Part shown: piece by piece, positions 1 through 7,341 of the stretch
Position numbering within the stretch: the stretch's first letter is position 1
Layout of the letters: every line of letters starts with the position of its first letter
Assembly (NCBI GenBank): GCA_965178525.1
Contig: CBCXVS010000168.1
Location: forward strand, 1-16,744
Length of the DNA: 16,744 nt
DNA from: CBCXVS01 sp965178525
Lineage (GTDB): Bacteria; Tectomicrobia; Entotheonellia; Entotheonellales; Entotheonellaceae
Reading direction: 5' to 3'
Translations under genes and position numbers: made by a program
The notes under the pieces: model-generated
Told to the model about the DNA's origin: nothing
The model's database searches: none
The model's input: only the letters and a program-made list of their open reading frames with translations

Positions 1-38
1 GGAAAAATTCCGAAAGCCTGGGATCTTGCTCAGGGTCG

Positions 39-1280
39 TTAATCTCTCAACCATCGCACATTGCCCAGACGCATCAGAGCGAACGGCGAAGTCAGCGCCG
101 GCAGGGCCAGTTCCAGCAAACCGTTCAAATGGCGCTCCTGAAAATTGAAAAATAGGCCGGGGCTGATGGGTCGGTCGAATTTTGCCATATTGACCTGGAA
201 GACGCCTTCCTTGCCCGCGGCCAGCGCCGAACCTGCTATCACCTTGTTTTCCTGGACGAGATAGGTGTCTAGATCTCCGAATGATATTAGTTTGGGCATG
301 GGCGAGGGACGGAAATTCCTCAGCGGCCTACCGGCCAAGCAGCGCTCTACATTTTCGGCGCCTTGTTCTCCCATTTGTATGGCGTAGTATGCCTGCTTGA
401 CAATGGGTTCGGGCAGTTGAGCCGCGTCTCCGGCAACGAAAATGTTTTCAAAAAAGCGACTCTGTAAAGTGTCCTGCACGGGCGCCCACTGCCCGTCCTC
501 TGGGGCCAGTCCTGCCTCTGCGAGCAAGGGGGACGCCTTGGCCCCCCCGGCCCATATGGTCAGATCGGATGGCAAGATTTTGCCGGAGTCCAGCGCGATT
601 TCGTCCGCGGTCATCGAGACTACACTGGCGCCCGTGTAGAAATGGACAGGGTAAGTCCTGCAAACCTTTCGCACTTCCCGGTCAAGGACAGCGGGTTCGT
701 CGGGAAGAAGACGATCCTGTTGTTCGACGAGGTAAATGGTCAGGCCCGATGCGTTCCGGTAGCGGCGCAGGATCTCCCCCAAAGCCTCTATACCTATAAG
801 TCCTCCACCGACGACAACCACTGACGATCGGGGCTTTCGTCCAACCGTATTTTTCAATTTCTCCCCGATGGCCTCGCACGCCTGTACCGATTTGAAGGGT
901 AGGGCAAAGGTATTCGCTCCCCTGACACCGGATGAGTTGCTTACCCCGCCCAGGGCCACCACGCATACATCGAACTCGAACGATTTACCCGACTCAGTGG
1001 TGACGTTGTGTGCCGACGGCTCCAGCACCACGGCTTTCTCCTGAACGAATCCATGTCCGGCGGCGCTCAGCAGGCGCTTTTTAGGCAGGCGTAGCAGTCT
1101 GGGACTTTTGACGCCGGAGATCAGCTCGTGGATATTAGGCGTGAATTCGAAGTGAGGCTGCGGATCTATAACCGTTACGGCAAAACGGGTCGAAAGCTGT
1201 AGTGCCACGGTCAGACCCGCGAAGTTGGCCCCAACGATGACCACTCGCCTGCCGGATTGAGTCGTATTAGTCTGGTTCAT
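39..1280 (-). CDS. FAD/NAD(P)-dependent oxidoreductase, NDH-2/FSP1-like
   Basis: This 413-residue protein looks like a two-dinucleotide-fold flavoprotein that passes electrons from NAD(P)H to a quinone or similar acceptor at the inner face of the membrane. An N-terminal Rossmann motif, VVIVGANFAGL (residues 13-23), binds FAD. A second glycine-rich motif, VVVVGGGLIGIE (154-165), is the usual NAD(P)H site. FVAGDAA (281-287) is the second FAD contact found in this superfamily. Length and domain order fit type II NADH dehydrogenases and their FSP1/AIFM2-like relatives. I see no clear C-terminal transmembrane helix, so attachment would be peripheral. It starts at an ATG, ends at TAA and is undamaged. 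The substrate cannot be told from sequence. Other pyridine-nucleotide disulphide-type oxidoreductases remain possible, but no CxxxxC redox pair is visible beside the FAD site, which argues against a disulphide reductase. Confidence 0.85.
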   Translation of the reverse strand: MNQTNTTQSGRRVVIVGANFAGLTVALQLSTRFAVTVIDPQPHFEFTPNIHELISGVKSPRLLRLPKKRLLSAAGHGFVQEKAVVLEPSAHNVTTESGKSFEFDVCVVALGGVSNSSGVRGANTFALPFKSVQACEAIGEKLKNTVGRKPRSSVVVVGGGLIGIEALGEILRRYRNASGLTIYLVEQQDRLLPDEPAVLDREVRKVCRTYPVHFYTGASVVSMTADEIALDSGKILPSDLTIWAGGAKASPLLAEAGLAPEDGQWAPVQDTLQSRFFENIFVAGDAAQLPEPIVKQAYYAIQMGEQGAENVERCLAGRPLRNFRPSPMPKLISFGDLDTYLVQENKVIAGSALAAGKEGVFQVNMAKFDRPISPGLFFNFQERHLNGLLELALPALTSPFALMRLGNVRWLRD

Positions 1281-1324
1281 AACAAGCCTGTCGGAAGAAA
1301 CTTTGGCCGCAATGTGAGACTCTC

Positions 1325-1353
1325 TACTTACCTTACTCAGCGCAAATTGTCAA
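1325..1353 (-). promoter_or_regulatory. Possible promoter of the oxidoreductase gene
   Basis: On the minus strand a perfect TTGACA (-35) lies at 1348-1353. Seventeen bases later comes TAAGTA (1325-1330), a poor -10 match. It sits about 45 bp upstream of the ATG at 1280, a sensible distance. The strong -35 and weak -10 could mean an activator is needed, or the match may be chance. Confidence 0.3.
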
Positions 1354-1479
1354 GTCATCGATTGGAAGCTAAGCAGCTGTTTTAAAACTCCTGCCAGGCT
1401 ACCGCCAACCCAAAGGGTCGAGCAAAAAAGGCCGACAACAGTTATAGGGGAAAAGTGTATTTCTCTTATCTGTACGACA

Positions 1480-2213
1480 CTACTTCTTAAGAGCACTTTT
1501 GCGAAGTAAAGCATTGAGTGGAAGTAAATGCACAAAAACAACGAGTGGCATTCCATAGACTGGGTAGAGAATCAGTGGAAAATACGTCATCAGATCCACA
1601 TTTGGAAAAGTAAAAATAAGTTGAATCGTGCTGGTCATATCAAGAACACCTAGAATGCCCGCAACAATAATGTCGGACATGCCAAAGATATTCAAGGCCA
1701 CTGCAAGGCGGGTCGCTCCCGACTTTCCTTTGAAATACCAATAGGCAACGAAAGGAGCGGATATGCCAACAAGTGTGTCGCCAAGGCCTATCGGCAGGGC
1801 AAAAATTGCAGGAAGTTTATGCTGTACAAAGAGGACCAGAAACGTGAAGCCTATGACCCGCATCGTTAACCAGGCAATCAACCAGTAGCATGGTATGGCA
1901 TGGGCAATGTCGGAGCAGTTTCATGCGAAAAAGGACGAAGCCGAAGCTGATAGCCACGATTCCTCCGAGCATTGACCGGGGTAATTGATCCGGCTTTGCG
2001 TGAAATAGTCCCTCCCTTCCTAATATGATCGACATGATAAACCATCCCGGAACCCATACTCCCATATGAAGTATGTAAGCTAACACTTTCTCCCGTTTGG
2101 AAGCATGAAGATTCTTCAATGCGAAAAATAACATGACCAAAATGGCAATGGCGCCTATGGTCATCCCCGTGACGGTAAAACCGGTCAGAAGCGGGGAGAT
2201 GGTCAACTCACTA
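1480..2213 (-). pseudogene. Multi-pass membrane protein, frameshifted and IS-interrupted
   Basis: Two overlapping minus-strand frames (2213-1817 and about 1915-1480) read as one hydrophobic protein of roughly 240 residues. The upstream frame gives several membrane segments up to a residue stretch FRMKLLR. The downstream frame resumes with IPCYWLIAWL and then LPAIFALPIGLGDTLVG, a motif I associate with a family of uncharacterised bacterial membrane proteins. A +1 shift (one extra base) near 1900-1915 joins them. The 5' end is cut by the IS element at 2214. The missing first codons, ATG AAC ATT A, lie beyond the IS at 3228-3219, and removing the IS and one TA restores an ATG-initiated frame. 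A TTG inside the IS terminal repeat (2227) could in theory act as a new start. The stop is TAG at 1480-1482. Function unknown; the gene is almost certainly dead. Confidence 0.75.
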
Positions 2214-2229
2214 GGGTTGTTCCCCAATA
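2214..2229 (+). repeat. IS left terminal inverted repeat
   Basis: GGGTTGTTCCCCAATA pairs with the right end at 3203-3218 with two mismatches. It is preceded by the TA target copy at 2212-2213. Confidence 0.8.
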
Positions 2230-2283
2230 GTTAATGAGGTAGGCTATCCTCCCCCAAACGATGGAGGGAGCCCAGCCAGGTCA

Positions 2284-3208
2284 TTGGTTATCCGAGATGA
2301 TCGGCAGATGAAAGCCTTAACCGGTGTGTCTCAGACGCAATTTGACTTCTTGCTGCCCGCCTTCAGCCACGTCTATCAACAGGCTCAGCAAAAACGCTAT
2401 GAGGAGGGTGTCCAAGCTGGCAAACGCAGCCGAAAGCCGGGTGCAGGTATCAAAGGCAAATTACCCACTCTGTCAGACAAACTCCTGTTCGTTCTATATT
2501 ATTACAAGACGTATCCGACGTTTGATGTTCTTGGTGCACAATTTGGTATGGTACGTTCGAAAGCGAATGAAAATCTCCATAAGCTCTCTCCCATCCTGTA
2601 TGACACGTTAGTGCAGTTAGACCTCATGCCTTATCGAGAGTTGAAGACCCCAGAGTCGTTGAGGGAGGCGTTGTCAGGTGTGGATCAACTGATTATTGAT
2701 GCGACTGAAAGAAGCTATCGCCGGTCACAAGATGAGACGACCCAACGTGAACACTATAGTGGTAAAAAAAAGCCATACGCTGAAAAATACAGTGATGTCG
2801 ATGCCGGATAAATGGATCGTCTTTCTGGGCCGTACGTTTAGTGGTCACAACCATGATTACAGCATGTTAAAACAAGAGTTCCCACCGGACTTAGACCGGT
2901 TTAGTGACGTAGAAGTTTGGGTGCACCTGGGTTATCAGGGGATTCAGTCGGACTACAAAGGCGAAATGCTTGAGATTCCACACAAGAAACCCCGGAAGAG
3001 CAAGACGAATCCGACTCCAGAATTGACGGCGGAGCAGCAGGCGGCGAATTATGCCGTGAGTCAAGTTCGCATCTTGATCGAACATGCCATCGGCGGTATG
3101 AAGCGTTTCAACATTTTGGTGCAGCGTTTCCGCAACCGCAAAGATCACTTTGAGGATGATTCGGTGGGCATCTGGGCTGGGCTAGGGAACCTGATCTTAT
3201 GCTATTGA
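2284..3208 (+). pseudogene. IS5-like DDE transposase in two frames
   Basis: The first frame (2284-2811, TTG start; ATG alternative at 2308) holds the helix-turn-helix region, KLPTLSDKLLFVLYYYKTYPTFD, and the first catalytic Asp in LIIDATE (codon 2698-2700). It reaches REHYSGKKK and then runs out of homology. The second frame (open from 2696, homologous from about 2772 to 3208) continues with SHTLKNTV, GHNHDYSMLKQE, and the Glu of LIEHAIGGMKRF (codon 3080-3082). The switch falls exactly on a run of eight A residues (2764-2771) and needs a +1/-2 shift. The second catalytic Asp, expected in a VDLGYQG-type motif, is His here (VHLGYQG, CAC at 2924-2926). Polymerase slippage on the A8 run could in principle give fused protein, but the lost Asp suggests an inactive enzyme. 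Confidence 0.8.
2764..2771 (+). promoter_or_regulatory. A8 slippery run at the transposase frame switch
   Basis: Eight consecutive A residues sit at the only point where the two transposase frames can be joined (GGT-A8-GCC). Runs of this length are known sites of transcriptional slippage in other IS elements. A one-base deletion in the RNA would give YSGKKSHTLK and a two-base insertion YSGKKKSHTLK. Ordinary mutation of a homopolymer explains it equally well. Confidence 0.4.
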
Positions 3209-3218
3209 GGAACAACTC
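3203..3218 (-). repeat. IS right terminal inverted repeat
   Basis: Read on the minus strand this is GAGTTGTTCCTCAATA, matching the left end at 14 of 16 positions. The second TA target copy follows at 3219-3220. The transposase stop codon (TGA, 3206-3208) lies inside this repeat. Confidence 0.8.
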
Positions 3219-3242
3219 TAATGTTCATACATTCTTTACCTT
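3219..3242 (-). other. Severed start of the membrane-protein gene
   Basis: On the minus strand this piece carries AAGG (3242-3239), ten bases, then ATG at 3228 followed by AAC ATT A. Joined to 2211 after deleting the IS and one TA copy it reads ATG AAC ATT AGT GAG TTG (M N I S E L), in frame with the membrane-protein gene on the other side. It is the displaced ribosome-binding site and start of that gene. Confidence 0.7.
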
Positions 3243-3292
3243 ACAAAGTATCAGTGGGAAAGGCGATGCCTCTAAGAAGCGTGGGACTTTGA

Positions 3293-4135
3293 TCAACTGG
3301 GTTTCTCGGCAACGAAGATTCCATATCGCATGCACCCGATGCGGTAAGCCGTCCAAATCCGGAGGACCGTAACGGCGAACATCCGATCGACGTTAGAACT
3401 GTGAAGAACGAACCGGCGGTATTCCCTTCGCGTCGCCAATCGCCCGGCAAGTCGCCACGCGATTATCGGCCAAGTTTTCCATACCTGGTGACTGATGTCC
3501 TGAAATGCTCTCAGCTTTAGCCCTGAAGAATGAATCAGATTTCGATAGTCGTTCGCGCTTCCCATAGCCGGTAGCCGCCCTTCCTGGCAGATAGGTTCCA
3601 GAAGGTGCTTTTTCATCCATGAGCCATGCTGATCTGACACTAGCCACGCACAGATGACGATCTGACCTCCCGGCCTTAAAATCCGGAAGGCCTGGTCGAA
3701 GAAGGCAACCTTGTTTTCTATATGAGATAGGCATTCGATAGCAATCACCGTGTCAAAAGCCGCAACCGGCAACTCGTTCTCAAGCCAATCTTGACAAAAG
3801 AAGCGGGTCTGTTCTGTGGTGAGGGAGCAGGCATAATCGTACTGGGTCTTTGAAATCGTAAAGCCCTCCACGTACGCACCAAAGTCTTTCACAAGCATTC
3901 GAGCAGTTGCGCCATAACCGCAGCCCACATCGCAAACCCGATACCCGGGACGTATGCAACCCAAATCGACGATCTGCTCTACAAGCTGTCGAACTGCTTG
4001 CTCTGTGGTCTCGTTACCCGATAGCCAAAGGCCGTGGTGAAGATGCTCCCCCCAGATGTCGCGATAGAACTCGTCCAGGTTATCATAGTGAGCGGCAACG
4101 GCTTGGGGAGACTGAGGCGTGCTAGCTTTGATCAT
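3293..4135 (-). CDS. SAM-dependent methyltransferase, tocopherol-methyltransferase-like
   Basis: This is a 280-residue class I methyltransferase. The N-terminal stretch with FYRDIWGEHLHHGLW (residues 23-37) is characteristic of the gamma-tocopherol methyltransferase/RebM-like group that methylates small aromatic or natural-product substrates. Motif I, VCDVGCGYG (67-75), binds the SAM glycine loop. IECLSHI (133-139) and LRPGG (153-157) are later motifs of the fold. The C-terminal part (about 215-265) is basic and tryptophan-rich and probably forms the substrate cap. The ATG at 4135 is preceded by an AGG-type ribosome-binding site about 8 bp away; the stop is TGA. The gene is undamaged and stands alone between an IS and IS66 debris. 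The substrate is unknown. A quinone, tocopherol-like or terpenoid acceptor is a family-based inference, as is a link to the UbiA gene 10 kb away. Confidence 0.8.
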   Translation of the reverse strand: MIKASTPQSPQAVAAHYDNLDEFYRDIWGEHLHHGLWLSGNETTEQAVRQLVEQIVDLGCIRPGYRVCDVGCGYGATARMLVKDFGAYVEGFTISKTQYDYACSLTTEQTRFFCQDWLENELPVAAFDTVIAIECLSHIENKVAFFDQAFRILRPGGQIVICAWLVSDQHGSWMKKHLLEPICQEGRLPAMGSANDYRNLIHSSGLKLRAFQDISHQVWKTWPIIAWRLAGRLATRREYRRFVLHSSNVDRMFAVTVLRIWTAYRIGCMRYGIFVAEKPS

Positions 4136-4558
4136 TATGTTCCTACCTTTTGAACGAATTGAAGAATTCGAAGCCCCATATTATCGGCGTTTCCGAGGGG
4201 GCACGTGCGAAATCAACCCATATGCGGCATCATAACAGTTCCGATTCAAACTCTTTCTTTTTCCAAGAAGGAACCGCTCTGAGCCGACACATTTTACCCT
4301 TTCCCCTGAGCAACTCATATCCTTTGCCCTCGAGGCGTTTTTGACCCACGCAAACGCCCTCAATCAGCACCACTTTGCCGCGATGTGAACCAAAACGATA
4401 AGGGATGTCGCTGCCGAGCACGGGCCAGTGTGTACGCCGACGCCATCCCCGGCGAGGATAACCGGCGTCACTTCCGCTACCGCGTCGGGGACGACGTGAT
4501 CCATCAGACCCTGGCCGTGGTGGTAGAGCTCCTGCAAGCCTTTGGCCTGATCAACGAC
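4136..4558. other. Unassigned region with a coding-like minus-strand fragment
   Basis: There is no recognisable intact gene. On the minus strand 4558-4430 reads with sensible codon use (VVDQAKGLQELYHHGQGL...), running in frame out of the inverted IS66 fragment. A frame change near 4420 leads into GSDIPYRFGSHRGKVVLIEG until about 4300. This looks like a gene remnant with one frameshift, joined to the IS66 piece by rearrangement. I do not recognise the family. The part next to the methyltransferase (4136-4300) shows nothing beyond its leader. Confidence 0.35.
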
Positions 4559-4801
4559 ACCGGGCTTACCACCGCCTTTTCGCGAGCCCTTGGAGCCGGT
4601 ACGGCGGCGAGGTTTTTGGTACGGGGCGTCCGATGATGGTGGCTTCGATGAGGTGGTGGAATGCTGCTTCAGTCGGGCCTCCAGCGTTTCGACGCGCTTG
4701 TGCAGGCGCCCCATCTCGGCGTGCAGACATCTCATCTCGACCTGTAGGGCGGACACATCGGCTGGCACAGCCAGCGGCGTCTGAGCCCAGTCCTGCTCCA
4801 T
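4559..4801 (-). pseudogene. IS66 transposase N-terminal fragment (inverted)
   Basis: From an ATG at 4801 the minus strand encodes MEQDWAQTPLAV, a coiled-coil stretch (ALQVEMRCLHAEMGRLHKRV), then TTSSKPPSSDAPYQKPRRR and KGGGKPG. The coiled coil followed by the SSKPPSSD and GKPG motifs is the signature N-terminus of IS66-family TnpC. The homology stops at GKPG (4559), where a complete gene would continue HPGHRQ and the zinc finger. That continuation is present but on the opposite strand from 5007, so the two parts were separated by inversion. About 80 residues remain of a protein that normally has about 500. Confidence 0.8.
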
Positions 4802-5013
4802 AAAGGAAAACGACCTAACTGTAGGGGTGACCTCAGACCGTAGCTCCATGACGTCTCCAGTCGGCATGCCACGGGGGTGAGATAAGGACGATTTTTTATA
4901 GTGGAAAGAGGCAACGGTGTCCAGCGAAAAATATCCATGGAGCGGGTCAAACCCTACCGTCGGCAGACTGAGCCTGGAATAGGTTGGGATTCTATGATTG
5001 CACACAGCCCGGT
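4559..5013. repeat. Segment inverted between 8-bp inverted repeats
   Basis: ACCGGGCT at 4559-4566 and its reverse complement AGCCCGGT at 5006-5013 bound the piece carrying the backwards IS66 N-terminus. Flipping the segment joins GGGKPG directly to HPGHR in one frame and restores the normal IS66 order, so the inversion exchanged at or within these 8 bp. The 205 bp between 4802 and 5006 are the former upstream flank of tnpC and hold nothing I recognise. Confidence 0.65.
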
Positions 5014-5348
5014 CATCCGGGGCATCGCTAGATGCTCTTAGCTCCGACGAGCGTCGAGGACGTGCTGCCCGAGTCGTGCGTCTGTGGCAGTGGCGAATTT
5101 GATCTGATCCAGTATGATACGCACCAAGTGATTGAGCTGCCCCGAATCGAGATGGAGGTGATGCACTGGGTGCGGCATCAGGGTCGGTGTATGGCGTGTG
5201 GGGGATGGCCAGTGAGCAGGTGGCGTTCTACATGATCCCTCCCCAATACTCCAAAGAGGCGTTTTTCGACCTCATTGAGGATTGGACCAGACTGTTGGTG
5301 AGTGATGGTTACGGCATCTATCAAAAGTGGATGAATGCGCGGCAGACC
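5007..5348 (+). pseudogene. IS66 transposase zinc-finger and catalytic-domain fragments
   Basis: The plus strand reads PGHPGHR, a TAG at 5029-5031 where this family usually has Gln, then MLLAPTSVEDVLPESCVCGSG and on to RHQGRCMACG (to about 5202). This is the IS66 zinc-finger region, with CxC and CxxC pairs. After a deletion and a frame change, MASEQVAFYMI...LLVSDGYGIYQKW (5205-5348) matches a stretch from the DDE domain. About 150 residues between the two blocks are gone, as is everything after NARQT. With 4559-4801 this is one shattered TnpC. No IS66 tnpA or tnpB genes and no terminal repeats are recognisable. Confidence 0.78.
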
Positions 5349-5559
5349 TCTGAGGCCTCAAACTCCGCCAATTCTGAGTATCACAGGAACGCCCGTCACA
5401 CGGCGTGACGAAGTCCCGTGTCGAAAAATAATCATTTCCTGCTTGGCTATGATTGCCATACAATGCATGCTGTGCGTGCTAGAACGCTTCCCGCGTATCA
5501 TAGTCGTAGGAGGCTAAACAGATTAGGCAACTGCAGTCACACAGGTGCCTGCCTGCAAG

Positions 5560-6449
5560 TGGGTGGCGGTCGGTCTTACATCCTTGCAGATCTTCCTAGA
5601 GCGAGGCGAGCGCGAGCAGTGGTTTGAGTCGTCCTTTATTGTCACTACCGCCTTGGTCGCCTTGGTGACGCTTGCCGTCTTGGTCATGTGGGAGCTGTAC
5701 ACGGACGAACCCGTGATCAATTTCCGCCTGTTCAAATTGGCCTCACCCTGTTCGGCAGTTTTTTTGTCCTGGCGCTTTTTCTCCAACGCTTGCAAGGCTT
5801 TTCGGTAATGGACTCCGGCCTTTTCCAAATGCCGCGGATGTTGATCATCGTCATTGTCACGCCCATCGCTGGCCGTTTGTATAACTATATGGATAGCCGC
5901 CTCCTGATTAGTTGTGGGGTGGCCCTGGTGGTGGTCGGATATCTGGACATGGCCGAGTTTACCCTCGAGGTGGGGTGACCCCAGATGCTACCGAGTTTTC
6001 TCTTGACCGGGGCTGGCATGGCGTTCATGTTCGGTCCGATGTCTGTGGTCGTGATGCGGACCGTGCCGTTACCGCTGTTAACCGCGGCTTCCAGTCTTTA
6101 CACTTTGGGGCGGCGTATCGGGGGGAATGTGGGCTATGCGTTTGTGGCCAGCCAGATCGACCAGCGCTCTGCCATGCATCGGGCGCGGCTGGTCGATCAC
6201 GTGACCCCGTATGATGTGAGCACCAGCCAAGTGCGCGATGGGCTCACCGGCCGTCTGGCTACCGGGAGTGGGCTGCCGCCCGGCGTGGCTGAAGACAGTG
6301 CGCTGAAGCTACTAGCCGGCGCCGTGAATCGTCACGCCGCCATGCTGGCCTACAATGACATCTTCTGGCTTATGGGCATGCTGTTCGTGCTCAGTGTGCC
6401 GTTTCTGCTGCTCCTTGGCAGGCGTAGTCGTCAGGCAGAGAAGGACTGA
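5560..6449 (+). pseudogene. DHA2 (EmrB/QacA-like) MFS efflux pump, C-terminal remnant
   Basis: Three pieces make up the second half of a 14-helix DHA2 drug/proton antiporter. Block 1 (about 5560-5745) reads GLTSLQIFLERG and then WFESSFIVTTALVAL to NFRLFK. Block 2 continues in another frame from about 5740 (LTLFGSFFVLALFLQRLQGF to DMAEFTLEVG) and stops at TGA 5976-5978. Block 3, same frame as block 2, runs from MLPSFLLTGAGMAFMFGPMS through SSLYTLGRRIGGNVGYAF to the end at 6449. These are helix and loop patterns of the EmrB group. The front half (about helices 1-7) is missing, a short stretch is lost after LFK, there is one frame change, and the TGA stands where Trp would be plausible. Any substrate is unknown. 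It converges with the sigma-factor gene. Confidence 0.8.
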
Positions 6450-6500
6450 GGACCGAGGACGGAGTGCGAAGGCACAACATGCGATGTCCGGTTATGAGCT

Positions 6501-7136
6501 TCACACCGGACTTGGCTCAAGTACAGCCAACAATTTCTCCCGCAGAAACAGGCGGGCACGATGCCGGCGGGCTTTGACAGCGGCGATACTCAATTGCAGG
6601 CGCTCGCCCGTCTCTTGATTGGAAAGGCCGTTGAGTTCGCTGAGCACCACCGCTTTATACGCCGGCTGCAAGGCATCGATAGCCTGTGCCAAGAACTGCA
6701 GTTCCTCTGCTTTGGCCACATCATGTTCGATGCTGTCCGGTTGCTCACTGACAGGACGTATGGCCATATCACCCGTATCATAGCTCTGCCACATCGTATT
6801 GGAGATACACACCTCTTGGCGGCTTTTCCTGCAGCGCAACTGACTCAGAGCCGCATTCGACGTGACGCGATAGAGCCAGGTGGATACCGCCGCATCGCCC
6901 CGAAACGTATGGCCCTTTTCATAGAGCTTGGCAAACACTTCCTGGGTAATCTCTTCTGCCTCCGCCTCATTGCCCAGCAGGGATAGGGCCTGCCCGCAGA
7001 CGCGGCGGTGATAATGCTTGAATACTCGATTAAACGCTTCCGTGTTGCCGGCCTGTAGCTGGCCGATCAGCGTCTGTTCGTCCTCCGGTGACCAGGCGTG
7101 ACTCGCGTCGGTTCCATGATGCGTCGGTTGTTCCAC
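6501..7136 (-). CDS. ECF-type RNA polymerase sigma factor
   Basis: This is a 211-residue sigma-70 family factor of the extracytoplasmic-function type. Region 2 spans about residues 35-101, with the core-binding and -10-recognition helices in ALSLLGNEAEAEEITQEVFAK and WLYRVTSNAALSQLR. After a linker, region 4 spans about 148-200 (IDALQPAYKAVVLSELNGLS, then the helix-turn-helix in AAVKARRHRARLFLREKL). The start is GTG at 7136, supported by GGGGAGG 8 bp upstream. Length is close to typical, with an extra 20-residue N-terminal tail. There is no anti-sigma or zinc-finger gene on either side. The downstream neighbour is the convergent efflux remnant and upstream lies the ruined brnTA pair, so its usual partner is either elsewhere or lost. 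It stops at TGA. Regulon unknown. Confidence 0.9.
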   Translation of the reverse strand: MEQPTHHGTDASHAWSPEDEQTLIGQLQAGNTEAFNRVFKHYHRRVCGQALSLLGNEAEAEEITQEVFAKLYEKGHTFRGDAAVSTWLYRVTSNAALSQLRCRKSRQEVCISNTMWQSYDTGDMAIRPVSEQPDSIEHDVAKAEELQFLAQAIDALQPAYKAVVLSELNGLSNQETGERLQLSIAAVKARRHRARLFLREKLLAVLEPSPV

Positions 7137-7341
7137 CTCGGTTGCCTCCCCAATGTCGTGGACGGTATGCGTATGATGATAGGTAAAGCGTCATACAAGA
7201 AAAAACGTACAATTGGGGTATAACAAACGAATAAAGCGCGTGTAAAAATTCGGTAAAGGTGGGATGCTTGCACGATATGGAGGCATGCGACAAGCTGAGA
7301 CAGCGCGAGATGGCTCTACAACTGGAGCCGAAATGCTATCG

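Larger units (their letters stand above)
2214..3218 (+). mobile_element. IS5-like insertion sequence (about 1.0 kb)
   Basis: A 1,005-bp element is bounded by imperfect terminal inverted repeats. The left end is GGGTTGTTCCCCAATA (2214-2229), and the reverse complement of the right end is GAGTTGTTCCTCAATA (3218-3203), matching at 14 of 16 positions. The dinucleotide TA occurs directly outside both ends (2212-2213 and 3219-3220) and reads as the target duplication. The interior is filled by one transposase gene on the plus strand. Size, ends and transposase type fit the broad IS5 superfamily (DDE_Tnp_4 type); I cannot name the subgroup. The element split a membrane-protein gene three codons after its ATG. 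Confidence 0.85.

Noticed and set aside
6561..6986. A 141-codon plus-strand frame over the sigma-factor gene.
   Set aside because: Entirely antisense to a well-supported ECF gene, with no start signal and no domain pattern.
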